A stretch of 64,000 nucleotides of DNA from Bradyrhizobium liaoningense. Lineage in GTDB: Bacteria; Pseudomonadota; Alphaproteobacteria; Rhizobiales; Xanthobacteraceae. A model generated the notes under the pieces. It was not told the DNA's origin, did not search any database, and saw nothing but the letters and a program-made list of their open reading frames with translations. Below are positions 16,162 through 24,534 of the stretch, piece by piece. Made by a program: the position numbers and the translations under genes. Within the stretch, counting starts at the first letter, position 1. The number at the start of each line of letters is the position of its first letter. The DNA lies in contig NZ_JAFCJT010000018.1 in the NCBI RefSeq assembly GCF_018130785.1, positions 1-64,000 on the forward strand. Reading direction: 5' to 3'.

Positions 16162-19100
16162 ATGAACTGCTCTTGCTGTGGTTTCGAGGTCCAGAGCGGC
16201 TTTGCCTTCTGCCCGAAGTGCGGCACGAAGCAGCCGAACGCGTGCCCGGGCTGCGGTTTTCCATGCGCGCCGGATTTCGCCTATTGCCCGAAATGCGGCG
16301 CCTTCGTCTCTGAGGTCCCGGCAGGCGGCGGGCAGGCATCGGCGCCGACGAGCCCGACGACGCTCCCGATCCGGTCCTCCTCTCCGCCGCTCGTGCCGGC
16401 GGAGGAGGCTCAAACCGCATTTCGACCTCAGTCGGATAAGATCGACAGCGAGGCGAACCGCCGCACCATCACCGTGCTGTTTGCCGACCTCAGCGGCTTC
16501 ACCGCGATGAGCGAGCGGCTCGACCCCGAGGTCATGCAGACGCTTCAAAACGAATTGTTCGAGGAGTTGACGGCCGCGGTGCAAAGCTTTGGCGGCTTCG
16601 TGGACAAATTCATCGGAGATGCGCTGCTTGCTCTGTTTGGTGCGCCGGCGGCGCACGAGGACGACCCGGAGCGGGCGGTGCGCGCTGCGCTCGACATGAT
16701 CGGCCGGACGGCGCGCCTCAGCGAACGCGCGAAGGCGTATGCAGGTTCACCGCTGCTGCTCCATGTCGGCATCAACACCGGGCACGTCGTCGCGGGCGGG
16801 CTTGGTGTGGGCGTTGCCAAATCCTATTCGGTGACCGGCGACACGGTGAATACCGCCCAGCGACTACAGTCGATGGCGGCTCCGGGCGAGGTGCTGGTCG
16901 GGCCGTTGACCCACCGTCTGACGCGGCATGCGTTCTCCTATGACTCGCTTGGCGAGGTCTCGCTCAAGGGCAAGATTGGCAGCGTACTGGTTCACCGCCT
17001 GAAGGAGGCGCTCGACACGCCACGTGCGGCACGAGGTCTCGACACGCTGGGCCTCAATGCGCCGTTGATCGGGCGCGACGCCGAGCTTGCGCGCATCATC
17101 GGCAGCCTTGATCGCGCGTGCGGCGGCGCGGCTCAACTGGTGCGGCTGGTCGGTGAAGCCGGCATCGGGAAAACGCGCCTGGTCAGCGAATTCGCCGCCC
17201 GCATCCGCGACCAGGATCGATTCGCTGGCGTGGCGATCCGGCAGGCGGCGTGCTCGCCGCTCGGCGAACAATCCTACGGCACTCTCGCCGCCGTGCTGCG
17301 CAGCGCCTATGGCATCGCGCAGAAGGCCGGCGCCGCAGAGGCGGAGGCGAAGGTCGCCGAAGCGCTGTCGGAGCTTGGCCTCGCGACCGACGAGGCCGAG
17401 CGCCTGATGCCCCTCTATCTGCACGTCCTTGGCCTCGGCGACCCCGACGACGTGCTCAGGCATGTCGAGCCCGAACAGCTCCGCCGGCAGATATTCTTCG
17501 CGATTCGCACCGTCTTCGAACGCCGCCTGGCAATGTCGCCGCTGCTGATCATCGTCGAGGATCTGCATTGGGCCGACGCGGTGTCGCTTGAAGCGTTGCG
17601 GTTCCTGATGGACCGACTGGAGCGGACGCGGCTCATGCTGCTGTTTACGCATCGGCCGATGCTGGAACTGGACCAGTTCGGTTCGAGCAGGATCAGTCAC
17701 ACAACCCTCCGGTTGCCACCGCTTGGCGACGCCGACGGACAAAGGCTGCTCGCGGCCTATTTCAGTCACGGTTGGGCTGAACCACCGGGACGTCTGTTCA
17801 GTCGAATCCTCGATCGTGCCGGCGGCAATCCGCTTTTCCTCGAGGAGATCATACGCGGCCTGATCGAAGCCGGCACCCTGGAGCGCGACGGCGCGCAGTG
17901 GCGGATGAAGTCGGATGAAGCCGCCGCCGATATTCCGGCAAGCATTCAGGCGTTGTTGCTGGCGCGCCTCGACCGGTTGCCGCATCAGGTGCGCCGCCTG
18001 GCACAGGAGGCCGCGGTGATCGGTCCGCGTTTTGATGGGGCCCCTCTCGCTGCGGCGGCAACCGAGCCGGCAAGGGTCGAAGCAGGGCTCGAGCTTCTGT
18101 GCGACGCGGAGATCATCGCGGAGATCGCGGGCTCGAACTCGATTTCGCTGCGGACCTACCGCTTCACGCAAACCATGCTTCAGGACGTGATCTATCAAAA
18201 CCTGCTGCTGCAGCGCCGGATCGAGCTTCATGGGCGGATTGCTGGGGTGCTCGAGAGGCTCTATGGCAACGAGCCCGAGCGCCTCGAAGATCTCATACTG
18301 CTCGGACATCACTTCAGTCTGAGCGCGAGCAAGCCGAAAGGCGCGCGCTATCTGCGCGTGGCCGGCGATCGCGCACGCGCCAGCTATGCCAACGACGATG
18401 CCATCCGTCTCTACCAACAGGCCCTTGCCGTCCTGTTGACCGGCGGCGAACGGGAGCCGGAACGTCTGGTCCTGTACGAGCGGATTGCGGACCTCTGTGG
18501 CGCGGCTGGCCGCCGGAACACGGCAGAGGAGCACTATCAGAGCGCGTTGGAGGGCCACCGCGCCATACAGGACCGGATCGGCGAAGCGCGAATTCTTCGC
18601 AAGCTTGGCCGATTGCTGTGGGACGCCGGCAAGCGGATCATGGCAGAGACGCATTACGCCGAGGCGGCCAAGCTGCTCGGAGGGACCGACGCGCCAATCG
18701 AGTGGGCGCATCTCTTGCAGGAGCGCGGCCGTCTCGCGTTTCGGACGGGCGATCACGTTGCCGCTGCAAGATGGGCAGACGAGGCGCTCGGCTATGCACG
18801 GTCCGTACCGGTGGACGCGGACGAGCAGGCCGGGCTCGAGGCGGCACGTGCCATTGCGGAGGCCCTCAACACCAAGGGGGTTGCGCTGGCGCGGCTTGGA
18901 CGACACGAGGAGGCGGTGCGCGAGGTAGAGCAAAGTGTTGCGACCGCCGAAACAGCCGGTCTCCTCAACGTAGCCTGCCGCGGCTACACCAATCTCGGTG
19001 TGCTCTACACGATTGTCGACCCGGCGAAAGCGGTCGAGGTCTGCCGGCGTGGACTCGATATCGCGCGTCGGATCGGGGATCTCGGTTTCCAGGCGCGTCT

Positions 19101-19485
19101 TCTCGCCAATTTTGCCGTTGCCTGTTGCACCTTCACGGATAGATGTACCGAAGAAGGGGTGCCGGCTGCCGAAAAGGCGATCGAAATCGACCGTGCGCTC
19201 GATCAGCGCGAGCATCTCTCCGTGCCCTTGATCGTGCTCGGGCAAATCCATCAATGCCATTTCCGCCCCGATCTGGCCACCCTCTGCTACAATGAGGCAA
19301 TCGAGGTGGCGAACGAAACCGGCGAACCGCAGCAGCTCTTTCCATGCTATGATGGTCTCGCGACGCTGAGCCTTGATCGAGGCGACATGCCCGAGGCCGA
19401 CCGATATTTCGCGCTGGCCCATGATGTCTGCGCCCGCCACGGGCTTGATCCCGCCGGGCTGATCGTACTGCCATTTCTTGACTAG
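16162..19485 (+). CDS. Multidomain class III adenylate/guanylate cyclase with zinc ribbons, AAA ATPase and TPRs
   Basis: A 1107-residue cytoplasmic signalling protein. Residues 3-46 form two zinc-ribbon units (CSCCG, FCPKCG, ACPGCG, YCPKCG). Residues ~98-285 are the cyclase catalytic domain: VLFADLSGF with metal Asp109, DKFIGDALLALF with Lys149 and metal Asp153, and GDTVNTAQRLQ with transition-state Asn230 and Arg234. The base-selecting position seven residues before Asn is Ser223, where Asp or Thr is usual. Residues ~300-700 are an AAA/STAND-type ATPase (GRDAEL, Walker A GEAGIGKT, Walker B LLIIVEDLHW). The C-terminal ~400 residues are helical TPR-like repeats. Such proteins (CyaK-like) make a cyclic nucleotide in response to an unknown ligand sensed by the ATPase/TPR part. 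A redoxin gene follows 21 bp downstream, then a second cyclase. Confidence 0.9.
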   Translation: MNCSCCGFEVQSGFAFCPKCGTKQPNACPGCGFPCAPDFAYCPKCGAFVSEVPAGGGQASAPTSPTTLPIRSSSPPLVPAEEAQTAFRPQSDKIDSEANRRTITVLFADLSGFTAMSERLDPEVMQTLQNELFEELTAAVQSFGGFVDKFIGDALLALFGAPAAHEDDPERAVRAALDMIGRTARLSERAKAYAGSPLLLHVGINTGHVVAGGLGVGVAKSYSVTGDTVNTAQRLQSMAAPGEVLVGPLTHRLTRHAFSYDSLGEVSLKGKIGSVLVHRLKEALDTPRAARGLDTLGLNAPLIGRDAELARIIGSLDRACGGAAQLVRLVGEAGIGKTRLVSEFAARIRDQDRFAGVAIRQAACSPLGEQSYGTLAAVLRSAYGIAQKAGAAEAEAKVAEALSELGLATDEAERLMPLYLHVLGLGDPDDVLRHVEPEQLRRQIFFAIRTVFERRLAMSPLLIIVEDLHWADAVSLEALRFLMDRLERTRLMLLFTHRPMLELDQFGSSRISHTTLRLPPLGDADGQRLLAAYFSHGWAEPPGRLFSRILDRAGGNPLFLEEIIRGLIEAGTLERDGAQWRMKSDEAAADIPASIQALLLARLDRLPHQVRRLAQEAAVIGPRFDGAPLAAAATEPARVEAGLELLCDAEIIAEIAGSNSISLRTYRFTQTMLQDVIYQNLLLQRRIELHGRIAGVLERLYGNEPERLEDLILLGHHFSLSASKPKGARYLRVAGDRARASYANDDAIRLYQQALAVLLTGGEREPERLVLYERIADLCGAAGRRNTAEEHYQSALEGHRAIQDRIGEARILRKLGRLLWDAGKRIMAETHYAEAAKLLGGTDAPIEWAHLLQERGRLAFRTGDHVAAARWADEALGYARSVPVDADEQAGLEAARAIAEALNTKGVALARLGRHEEAVREVEQSVATAETAGLLNVACRGYTNLGVLYTIVDPAKAVEVCRRGLDIARRIGDLGFQARLLANFAVACCTFTDRCTEEGVPAAEKAIEIDRALDQREHLSVPLIVLGQIHQCHFRPDLATLCYNEAIEVANETGEPQQLFPCYDGLATLSLDRGDMPEADRYFALAHDVCARHGLDPAGLIVLPFLD

Positions 19486-19506
19486 GTCATATGAAGGAGT
19501 TCAACC

Positions 19507-20187
19507 ATGCCGGAACTTCATGTCGATGGACCGCTTCAACCGGGCGATCGCGCACCGAACATCGTGCTGGACGCCATCACACGCGATGGAACGATCGCGC
19601 TCCAGGATTTTCGCGGGCATAGTCCGATATTGGTCGGCTTGTTTCGAGGGCTGCACTGCCCGTTCTGTCGGCGCCATATCGCGGCACAGGCTCAACTTGA
19701 CGGCGCGCTGCGCGGAAAGGGCATCGAAAGTCTCACGGTCGTCAATACGCCGATTGACCGGGCGCGGCTCTATTTCCGCTATCACCCATTGCCCAACCTG
19801 CTCGCAGCGTCCGACCCCGAGCGGCTCTCGCATCGCGCGTTCGGCCTGCCCAATATCGAGTTCACGGAGAACGAGACCGAGTGGCCGCGCAAGGTCGGCA
19901 TGGACGTGATCATGAACATGCAAGTCGACATTCCTGGAGAGTTGTCGGGGCCGATGAATCGTTTGGCGGCCGCCGAGCAGCTCAACAAGAAGGATGGCTA
20001 CGAAATGATGGAGGCCGATCAACGCATGGCGGCAACCGGCCAGGGCCAGTTGTTCGGCCAGTTCCTGCTCGATCGCGAGGGGATCGTGCGCTGGACCTTT
20101 ACCGAGGTTCCTGAAGGCGGCCATCGCATGTTCGGAGCTCCGAGCCCTCAGGAGTTGATGTCGGCTGCCTCGCAGCTGACTGGCTAG
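19507..20187 (+). CDS. Thioredoxin-fold redoxin (AhpC/TSA-like)
   Basis: A 226-residue protein with a thioredoxin fold. The N-terminal PGDRAPNIVL is the start seen in AhpC/TSA and redoxin proteins. The active-site helix carries GLHCPFCRRHIA with Cys51 and Cys54 as a CxxC pair, unlike the PxxxTxxC of true peroxiredoxins. The C-terminal QFLLDREGIVRWTF is the conserved beta strand pair. No signal peptide, so cytoplasmic. A good ribosome site (GAAGGAG) sits 8 bases before the ATG. It follows the first cyclase gene by 21 bp and precedes the second, so it is probably co-transcribed with the cyclase upstream. A thiol-disulfide or peroxide-related role is inferred; the partner is unknown. Confidence 0.8.
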   Translation: MPELHVDGPLQPGDRAPNIVLDAITRDGTIALQDFRGHSPILVGLFRGLHCPFCRRHIAAQAQLDGALRGKGIESLTVVNTPIDRARLYFRYHPLPNLLAASDPERLSHRAFGLPNIEFTENETEWPRKVGMDVIMNMQVDIPGELSGPMNRLAAAEQLNKKDGYEMMEADQRMAATGQGQLFGQFLLDREGIVRWTFTEVPEGGHRMFGAPSPQELMSAASQLTG

Positions 20188-20356
20188 GCATCGTCGCCTG
20201 GTTGGCGGTGCAAGTGCTGCGCTCAACGCGCTGCAACCCGCGGGTTCCTTTCCGCCGGCGTTGTCGCCATCGCGGAGATCCGTAGCCGCGTGAAATACGC
20301 GTCAGTTTGAAAACGCGCCATTCCAGCTCATGACCCTGCAATGACTCAGGCACACG

Positions 20357-21802
20357 ATGACCAACATCCAGGAGCGGCTCCTCGAAAGCAAGATGACCGA
20401 GATTGAGCAGGCCCGGTCCTGGAGCCCACGCGTCATCTCGAAATTTGAAACGCTTATCAGGAACGGTGACGATCTCTCCCTCTACCGGATCAATCCCCTG
20501 GCATTCGCGCGTGATCGCGCCATTACTGAGGCGGAAAGCATCGACCTGTTTCTCCATGCGACCAGGAGTGGGCTGTTCGAGATGAGTTGGGACGTTGTTT
20601 GTCCCCAGTCTGGCATGGTGCTCAATAGCTTTGGCGCTCTGCGCACCCTGAAGACCCATTACGTTTGCGGCCTCTGCGACGTCGGCGGTGAAACCGACCT
20701 CGACGATTTCATTGAGGTTACGTTTACGGTCTCGCCGCAACTCCGGCGGATTCCATTTCATGATCCTCATTCCCTCTCGATCGAGGATTTCCACTGGAAG
20801 CTTCGTTTCTCGGGCGAGGCGCGCATGCCCGGTCAGCAGGTCCGATTTCTCGATTTCCTGCATGGATTGGTTCGCGGACTGGCTTTCTTGTCGCCGGGCT
20901 CGACCACCTCTCTTCGCGCCGACCTCGGTCCCGGTGCCCTGGCCGGCGTCAACATCCAAACGCAGGCTGCATTCGTGGTCCCGGTCGCAGGCGAACCCGC
21001 AGCCGCGCCGACCGTCCTGCGAGTCGGATATGATGCGCGGCGCTTTTTGCCTTCGCTGTCCGTAGTCCCGCCTGGCCCCGTTGTGATCGACGTGGAGAAC
21101 TCCGGCGCAGTGCGTGGCTCATTGCTCCTGATCAATTGGCCGCCTGAAGTCCTGGCCCAGACGACCAAGCCGACGCTGGAGTTCGAACCGTTCATGTCCG
21201 GCGGCATGTTACTTGCGCGGCACACCTTCCGCCGCCTGTTCCGCTCGGAACGCGTCGACGAGCGGGAAGGCCTCGGCATCCGGCAGGTGAGCTTGCTGTT
21301 CACGGATCTCAAGGGGTCTACCGCGATGTACGAGCGTCTTGGCGATCTGAATGCCTACGCCTTGGTCCGCGAGCATTTTGCCTTGCTGGGCGCGACCGTC
21401 CAGGCGCATTCCGGAGCCATCGTCAAGACGATCGGGGACGCCGTGATGGCGGTCTTCTCCCGCCCGACAGACGCGGTCTCCGCGGCGTTGCATATGCTCG
21501 GAGAAATCGAACGCTACAACAGCGAGCATGGTGACCCGAGCATCATCCTGAAGATCGGAGCGCATTGTGGCCCGTCGATTGCCGTGACCCTCAACGAAAA
21601 TCTGGACTACTTCGGGCAGACTGTGAATGTTGCGGCGCGCGTGCAATCGTTGGCCGATGCCGGCGAAATCTGTCTCTCGGAAGCGCTTTATTCGGCGCCG
21701 GGCGTCAGCGACCTCCTTGCAGGTTACGCCATCGTTGAATTTGATGCGCCTCTCCGCGGTGTTGAAGGAAATGCGTGCGTCTATCGTGTCGTGCGTAGTT
21801 AG
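20357..21802 (+). CDS. Class III adenylate cyclase with N-terminal DUF5939-like domain
   Basis: A 481-residue soluble cyclase. The N-terminal ~290 residues (LYRINPLAFA, LFEMSWDVVCPQSG, YVCGLCDVGGE, DDFIEVTFTVSP) resemble the DUF5939 domain seen before some bacterial cyclases and contain Cys82, Cys104 and Cys107, which could bind metal or sense redox. The catalytic domain begins near 308: LLFTDLKGSTAMYERL with metal Asp317, AIVKTIGDAVMAVF with adenine-selecting Lys357 and metal Asp361, DYFGQTVNVAARVQ with adenine-selecting Asp417, Asn424 and Arg428. All catalytic residues of an adenylate cyclase are present, so cAMP is the expected product. It lies 169 bp after the redoxin gene and is convergent with hemD. 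Confidence 0.88.
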   Translation: MTNIQERLLESKMTEIEQARSWSPRVISKFETLIRNGDDLSLYRINPLAFARDRAITEAESIDLFLHATRSGLFEMSWDVVCPQSGMVLNSFGALRTLKTHYVCGLCDVGGETDLDDFIEVTFTVSPQLRRIPFHDPHSLSIEDFHWKLRFSGEARMPGQQVRFLDFLHGLVRGLAFLSPGSTTSLRADLGPGALAGVNIQTQAAFVVPVAGEPAAAPTVLRVGYDARRFLPSLSVVPPGPVVIDVENSGAVRGSLLLINWPPEVLAQTTKPTLEFEPFMSGGMLLARHTFRRLFRSERVDEREGLGIRQVSLLFTDLKGSTAMYERLGDLNAYALVREHFALLGATVQAHSGAIVKTIGDAVMAVFSRPTDAVSAALHMLGEIERYNSEHGDPSIILKIGAHCGPSIAVTLNENLDYFGQTVNVAARVQSLADAGEICLSEALYSAPGVSDLLAGYAIVEFDAPLRGVEGNACVYRVVRS

Positions 21803-21833
21803 GATCTTGCTCCGGCAGGACCTGCTAGAGATT

Positions 21834-22676
21834 TCACGTCACCGGTACTTTGGGCTTCTTCTCCGCCAGCGCCACGGCCATCGCCGAGATCAGCGGGCGC
21901 ATGAAATAGTGATCTTCCGCCGGTGCGATGTCCGTGCGCAGGCCATGCGCGGCGAGCTCCCCTGACACCGCAGGGCCCACCGACGCAATCAGCGTCCGCT
22001 CCAGCCCTGCGCGCAACTTCGCCTCACTGCCATGTGTCTTCGCGGCCTCCAGGAGGCGGCGGACCTGGCCAAGATTGGTCAGCGCGATGGAATCGATCCG
22101 CCCCTCGGCCATGTCGTCGATGGCGGCGACGATGTTGGCATCCGCTGCCTTGGAATCGTAGGCATAAGGCAACACGGCATCGACATCGGCGCCTTGCGCG
22201 GCAAGTGCGCCGGTCAGTGCGCTGTGGTCCTTGTCCGGATAAAGCTGAAGGCCGACGCGTCGTCGCTTCAGGTCGAGCCTGCCCAGCATTTCGATCACGC
22301 CCTCGGTGGTCGGCTTCTCCGTGGTCTGCTGCGCATCGAGGGAGATCTCGCGCAACGCCTTGCCGGGCTTCGGGCCGCGGGTGAATTTTCGCGCACTGGC
22401 GAGCGCCGCGATAAGGGGCTGGTCGAGCCCGCGGGTCCGCGCGAGCTTCATGATCCGCCGCAGCCCTTCGCCGGTCATCAGCACAAGGTCGTCGAGGGGC
22501 CTGTCGATGGCGCGGCGGATCCAGGCCTCGACCGGAGCGGGGTCCGGTGCATCGTGAATGGTGAACATCGGGCATTGCACGACCTCGGCGCCTTGCTCGG
22601 CCAGAAGCTTGGAAAACTGTGCCTCCTCGCGCGTCTCCAGGATCAGGATGCGGTAGCCGTTCAAGCGGTCGGCCAT
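21834..22676 (-). CDS. Uroporphyrinogen-III synthase family protein (HemD-like)
   Basis: A 280-residue cytoplasmic protein of the HemD family, which closes hydroxymethylbilane to uroporphyrinogen III in heme and cobalamin synthesis. The start RILILETREEAQFSKLL, the segment DDLVLMTGEGLRRIM, and the C-terminal DSIALTNLGQVRRLLEAA and ERTLIASVGPAVSGELAAHG (the SxGPxTxxxL-like strand) fit the two-lobed fold. The ATG at 22676 is used; the frame continues upstream but without family resemblance. No hemC is nearby, so this may be a second, unlinked synthase or a paralogue. It is divergent from purU. Confidence 0.75.
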   Translation of the reverse strand: MADRLNGYRILILETREEAQFSKLLAEQGAEVVQCPMFTIHDAPDPAPVEAWIRRAIDRPLDDLVLMTGEGLRRIMKLARTRGLDQPLIAALASARKFTRGPKPGKALREISLDAQQTTEKPTTEGVIEMLGRLDLKRRRVGLQLYPDKDHSALTGALAAQGADVDAVLPYAYDSKAADANIVAAIDDMAEGRIDSIALTNLGQVRRLLEAAKTHGSEAKLRAGLERTLIASVGPAVSGELAAHGLRTDIAPAEDHYFMRPLISAMAVALAEKKPKVPVT

Positions 22677-22818
22677 GGGTGTGCTCCGGTGATAAATTGC
22701 AATGGTCCGTTCATCCTGACTCCGCGGTCGGGATTGGCGCAAGGGCGGGGTCGGTGATAGAGCAGGGCGCAAATCGCGGGTCGTTCCGCACTCGCTGCAC
22801 GAACCTTCATCAAGAGCC

Positions 22819-23682
22819 ATGCCCGATCATCAATATGTCCTCACTCTGTCCTGCCCGGATCGCCCCGGCATCGTCTCGGCGGTGTCGACCTTCCTGGCCC
22901 ACAATGGACAGAACATTCTCGACGCCCAGCAGTTCGACGACGTCGAGACCAAGAAGTTCTTCATGCGCGTGGTGTTCACCGCCGCCGACCTCGCCGTGGA
23001 GCTGTCGGCGCTGCAGACCGGCTTTGCCGCGATCGCCGAGCGTTTCGGCATGGAGTGGCAGATGCGCGACCGCGCGGCGCATCGCAAGGTGATGCTGCTG
23101 GTGTCGAAGTCGGATCACTGCCTGGTCGACATCCTCTATCGCTGGCGTACCGGCGAACTGCCGATGACGCTTGCCGCGATCGTCTCCAACCATCCGCGCG
23201 AGGTCTATGACGGGCTCGATTTCGGCAGCATCCCGTTCCACTACCTGCCCGTGACGAAGGAGACCAAGCGCGAGCAGGAGGCGCAGATCCTCGATCTCGT
23301 CGCGAAAACCGGCACCGATCTCGTGGTGCTCGCCCGCTACATGCAGATCCTTTCCGACGATCTCTCGGCAAAGCTGTCGGGGCGTTGCATCAACATCCAC
23401 CACTCGTTCCTGCCGGGCTTCAAGGGCGCAAAACCCTATCACCAGGCCCATGAGCGGGGCGTCAAGCTGATCGGCGCCACCGCGCATTACGTCACGCGCG
23501 ATCTCGACGAAGGCCCGATCATCGACCAGGACGTCGAGCGCATCAGCCATCGCGACACGCCGGAGGACCTCGTCCGCAAGGGCCGAGACATCGAGCGCCG
23601 CGTGCTGGCCCGGGCGATCCGCTACCATCTCGACGACCGCGTCATTCTCAACGGCCGCAAGACCGTCGTGTTCATGGATTGA
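22819..23682 (+). CDS. purU: Formyltetrahydrofolate deformylase
   Basis: A 287-residue enzyme that hydrolyses 10-formyl-THF to THF and formate, balancing one-carbon pools. The N-terminal ~80 residues are an ACT domain (LTLSCPDRPGIVSAVSTFL). The rest is a formyltransferase fold with NHPREVYDGL, the catalytic block INIHHSFLPGFKGAKPYHQA (Asn and His) and TRDLDEGPIIDQDVERI with the catalytic Asp. Length and motif order are standard for PurU. It is divergent from the HemD-like gene (142 bp apart) and is followed by a convergent small lipoprotein gene. Confidence 0.93.
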   Translation: MPDHQYVLTLSCPDRPGIVSAVSTFLAHNGQNILDAQQFDDVETKKFFMRVVFTAADLAVELSALQTGFAAIAERFGMEWQMRDRAAHRKVMLLVSKSDHCLVDILYRWRTGELPMTLAAIVSNHPREVYDGLDFGSIPFHYLPVTKETKREQEAQILDLVAKTGTDLVVLARYMQILSDDLSAKLSGRCINIHHSFLPGFKGAKPYHQAHERGVKLIGATAHYVTRDLDEGPIIDQDVERISHRDTPEDLVRKGRDIERRVLARAIRYHLDDRVILNGRKTVVFMD

Positions 23683-23727
23683 GCTGTTTCACCTCGCCCC
23701 GCTTGCGGGGCGAGGGCGCGCATCGCC

Positions 23728-24012
23728 TCAGCGCACCGCGTTGCCCGACGTAGTCCCCGTCGTGCCCTTCTGCGCCTGCTCTTCCTTCTCGCGATCGGCC
23801 GCCGGCAGCAGCCGCTTGCGCTCGCGCTCTTTCATGTAGGCGTCGTATTGCGGCGTGCCCGGGCGCGGCGGAGCGTCGGCCGGCAGTCCGCCGGCCCATT
23901 GCGGGACGTAGTCGCCCATGCCGGCCGTGAGTTTTTCGTTGACCGTGCCGCAGCTGGACAGCCCCGCAGCGAGTGCGACGAGGGCGAGGACGGAGCGGAA
24001 AGGCTTTGGCAT
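23728..24012 (-). CDS. Small lipoprotein of unknown function
   Basis: 94 residues with a lipoprotein signal: basic start, hydrophobic LALVALAAG and lipobox LSSC with Cys21. The short mature part is rich in Pro, Lys, Glu and Arg (PRPGTPQYDAYMKERERKRL) and looks disordered or helical. Small lipoproteins with this look occur in many Bradyrhizobium genomes. Expected in the outer or inner membrane facing the periplasm. It stands alone; a GC-rich hairpin at 23694-23712 separates it from purU. Confidence 0.75.
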   Translation of the reverse strand: MPKPFRSVLALVALAAGLSSCGTVNEKLTAGMGDYVPQWAGGLPADAPPRPGTPQYDAYMKERERKRLLPAADREKEEQAQKGTTGTTSGNAVR

Positions 24013-24534
24013 TGTATGAGCACGCGAATTCGGTCGTTGGACGCCAGGTCAGGCCGGCGCGTGAGTAGCCTTCAACAAGGTAAAATAGACTTATTCGAGG
24101 TAGGTAATTAGTTACCGATCTGTAGTGAACCGGGGCCTCACCGTTGTCCGAATTCTGTAAAAGAAAGACGAAATCCTCCATCCACGCGGCCGGTCGCTTT
24201 TCTAGACTGCGGCAACGGGGTCGCGACAAACTGGCTTGGTCGGCGGAGGGGCTTTTTCGTTGACAGGTCCATTTTATTTGTACAATCGTACAAATAGGAG
24301 CGGCCAAGATCGAGGTGCTCGGGTTACCCCGACGTAACTACGGCATCGCTCCCCGTCGTAGGCCAATCGGGACGCGCGGCTTGCGCCGAATGGTCGCCAA
24401 ACGTCCGATTGACAATGAGGGCGCGAAAGACGCCATGTGACGCGACATCGCGCGCGCGTGAGCTAAGGTTGAGCCAAGGACCGGGCACTCGGTCCGGCGC
24501 ATAAGAGGTCAGGAATGAAGGGGAGGGACATCTG
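24013..24534. other. Intergenic region upstream of the second liv operon
   Basis: 522 bp without a credible gene. It is less GC-rich around 24060-24110. It holds the palindrome and promoter-like boxes listed at 24260-24295 and a TTGACA at 24409-24414 without an obvious partner. The operon promoter must lie here. Confidence 0.55.
24260..24295 (+). promoter_or_regulatory. Promoter-like boxes overlapped by a perfect 8-bp palindrome
   Basis: TTGACA at 24260-24265 and TACAAT at 24281-24286 are near-consensus sigma70 boxes, though with a short 15-bp spacer. The TACAAT lies inside ATTTGTACAATCGTACAAAT (24276-24295), two perfect 8-bp inverted arms around AATC. A repressor bound there would cover the -10 box; the symmetry is that of TetR- or GntR-type operators. 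No regulator gene lies next to it. The nearest downstream gene is the binding protein at 24535. Confidence 0.4.

Noticed and set aside
24409..24437. TTGACA as promoter of the second livK
   Set aside because: No acceptable -10 box at 16-18 bp spacing; kept only as a remark.
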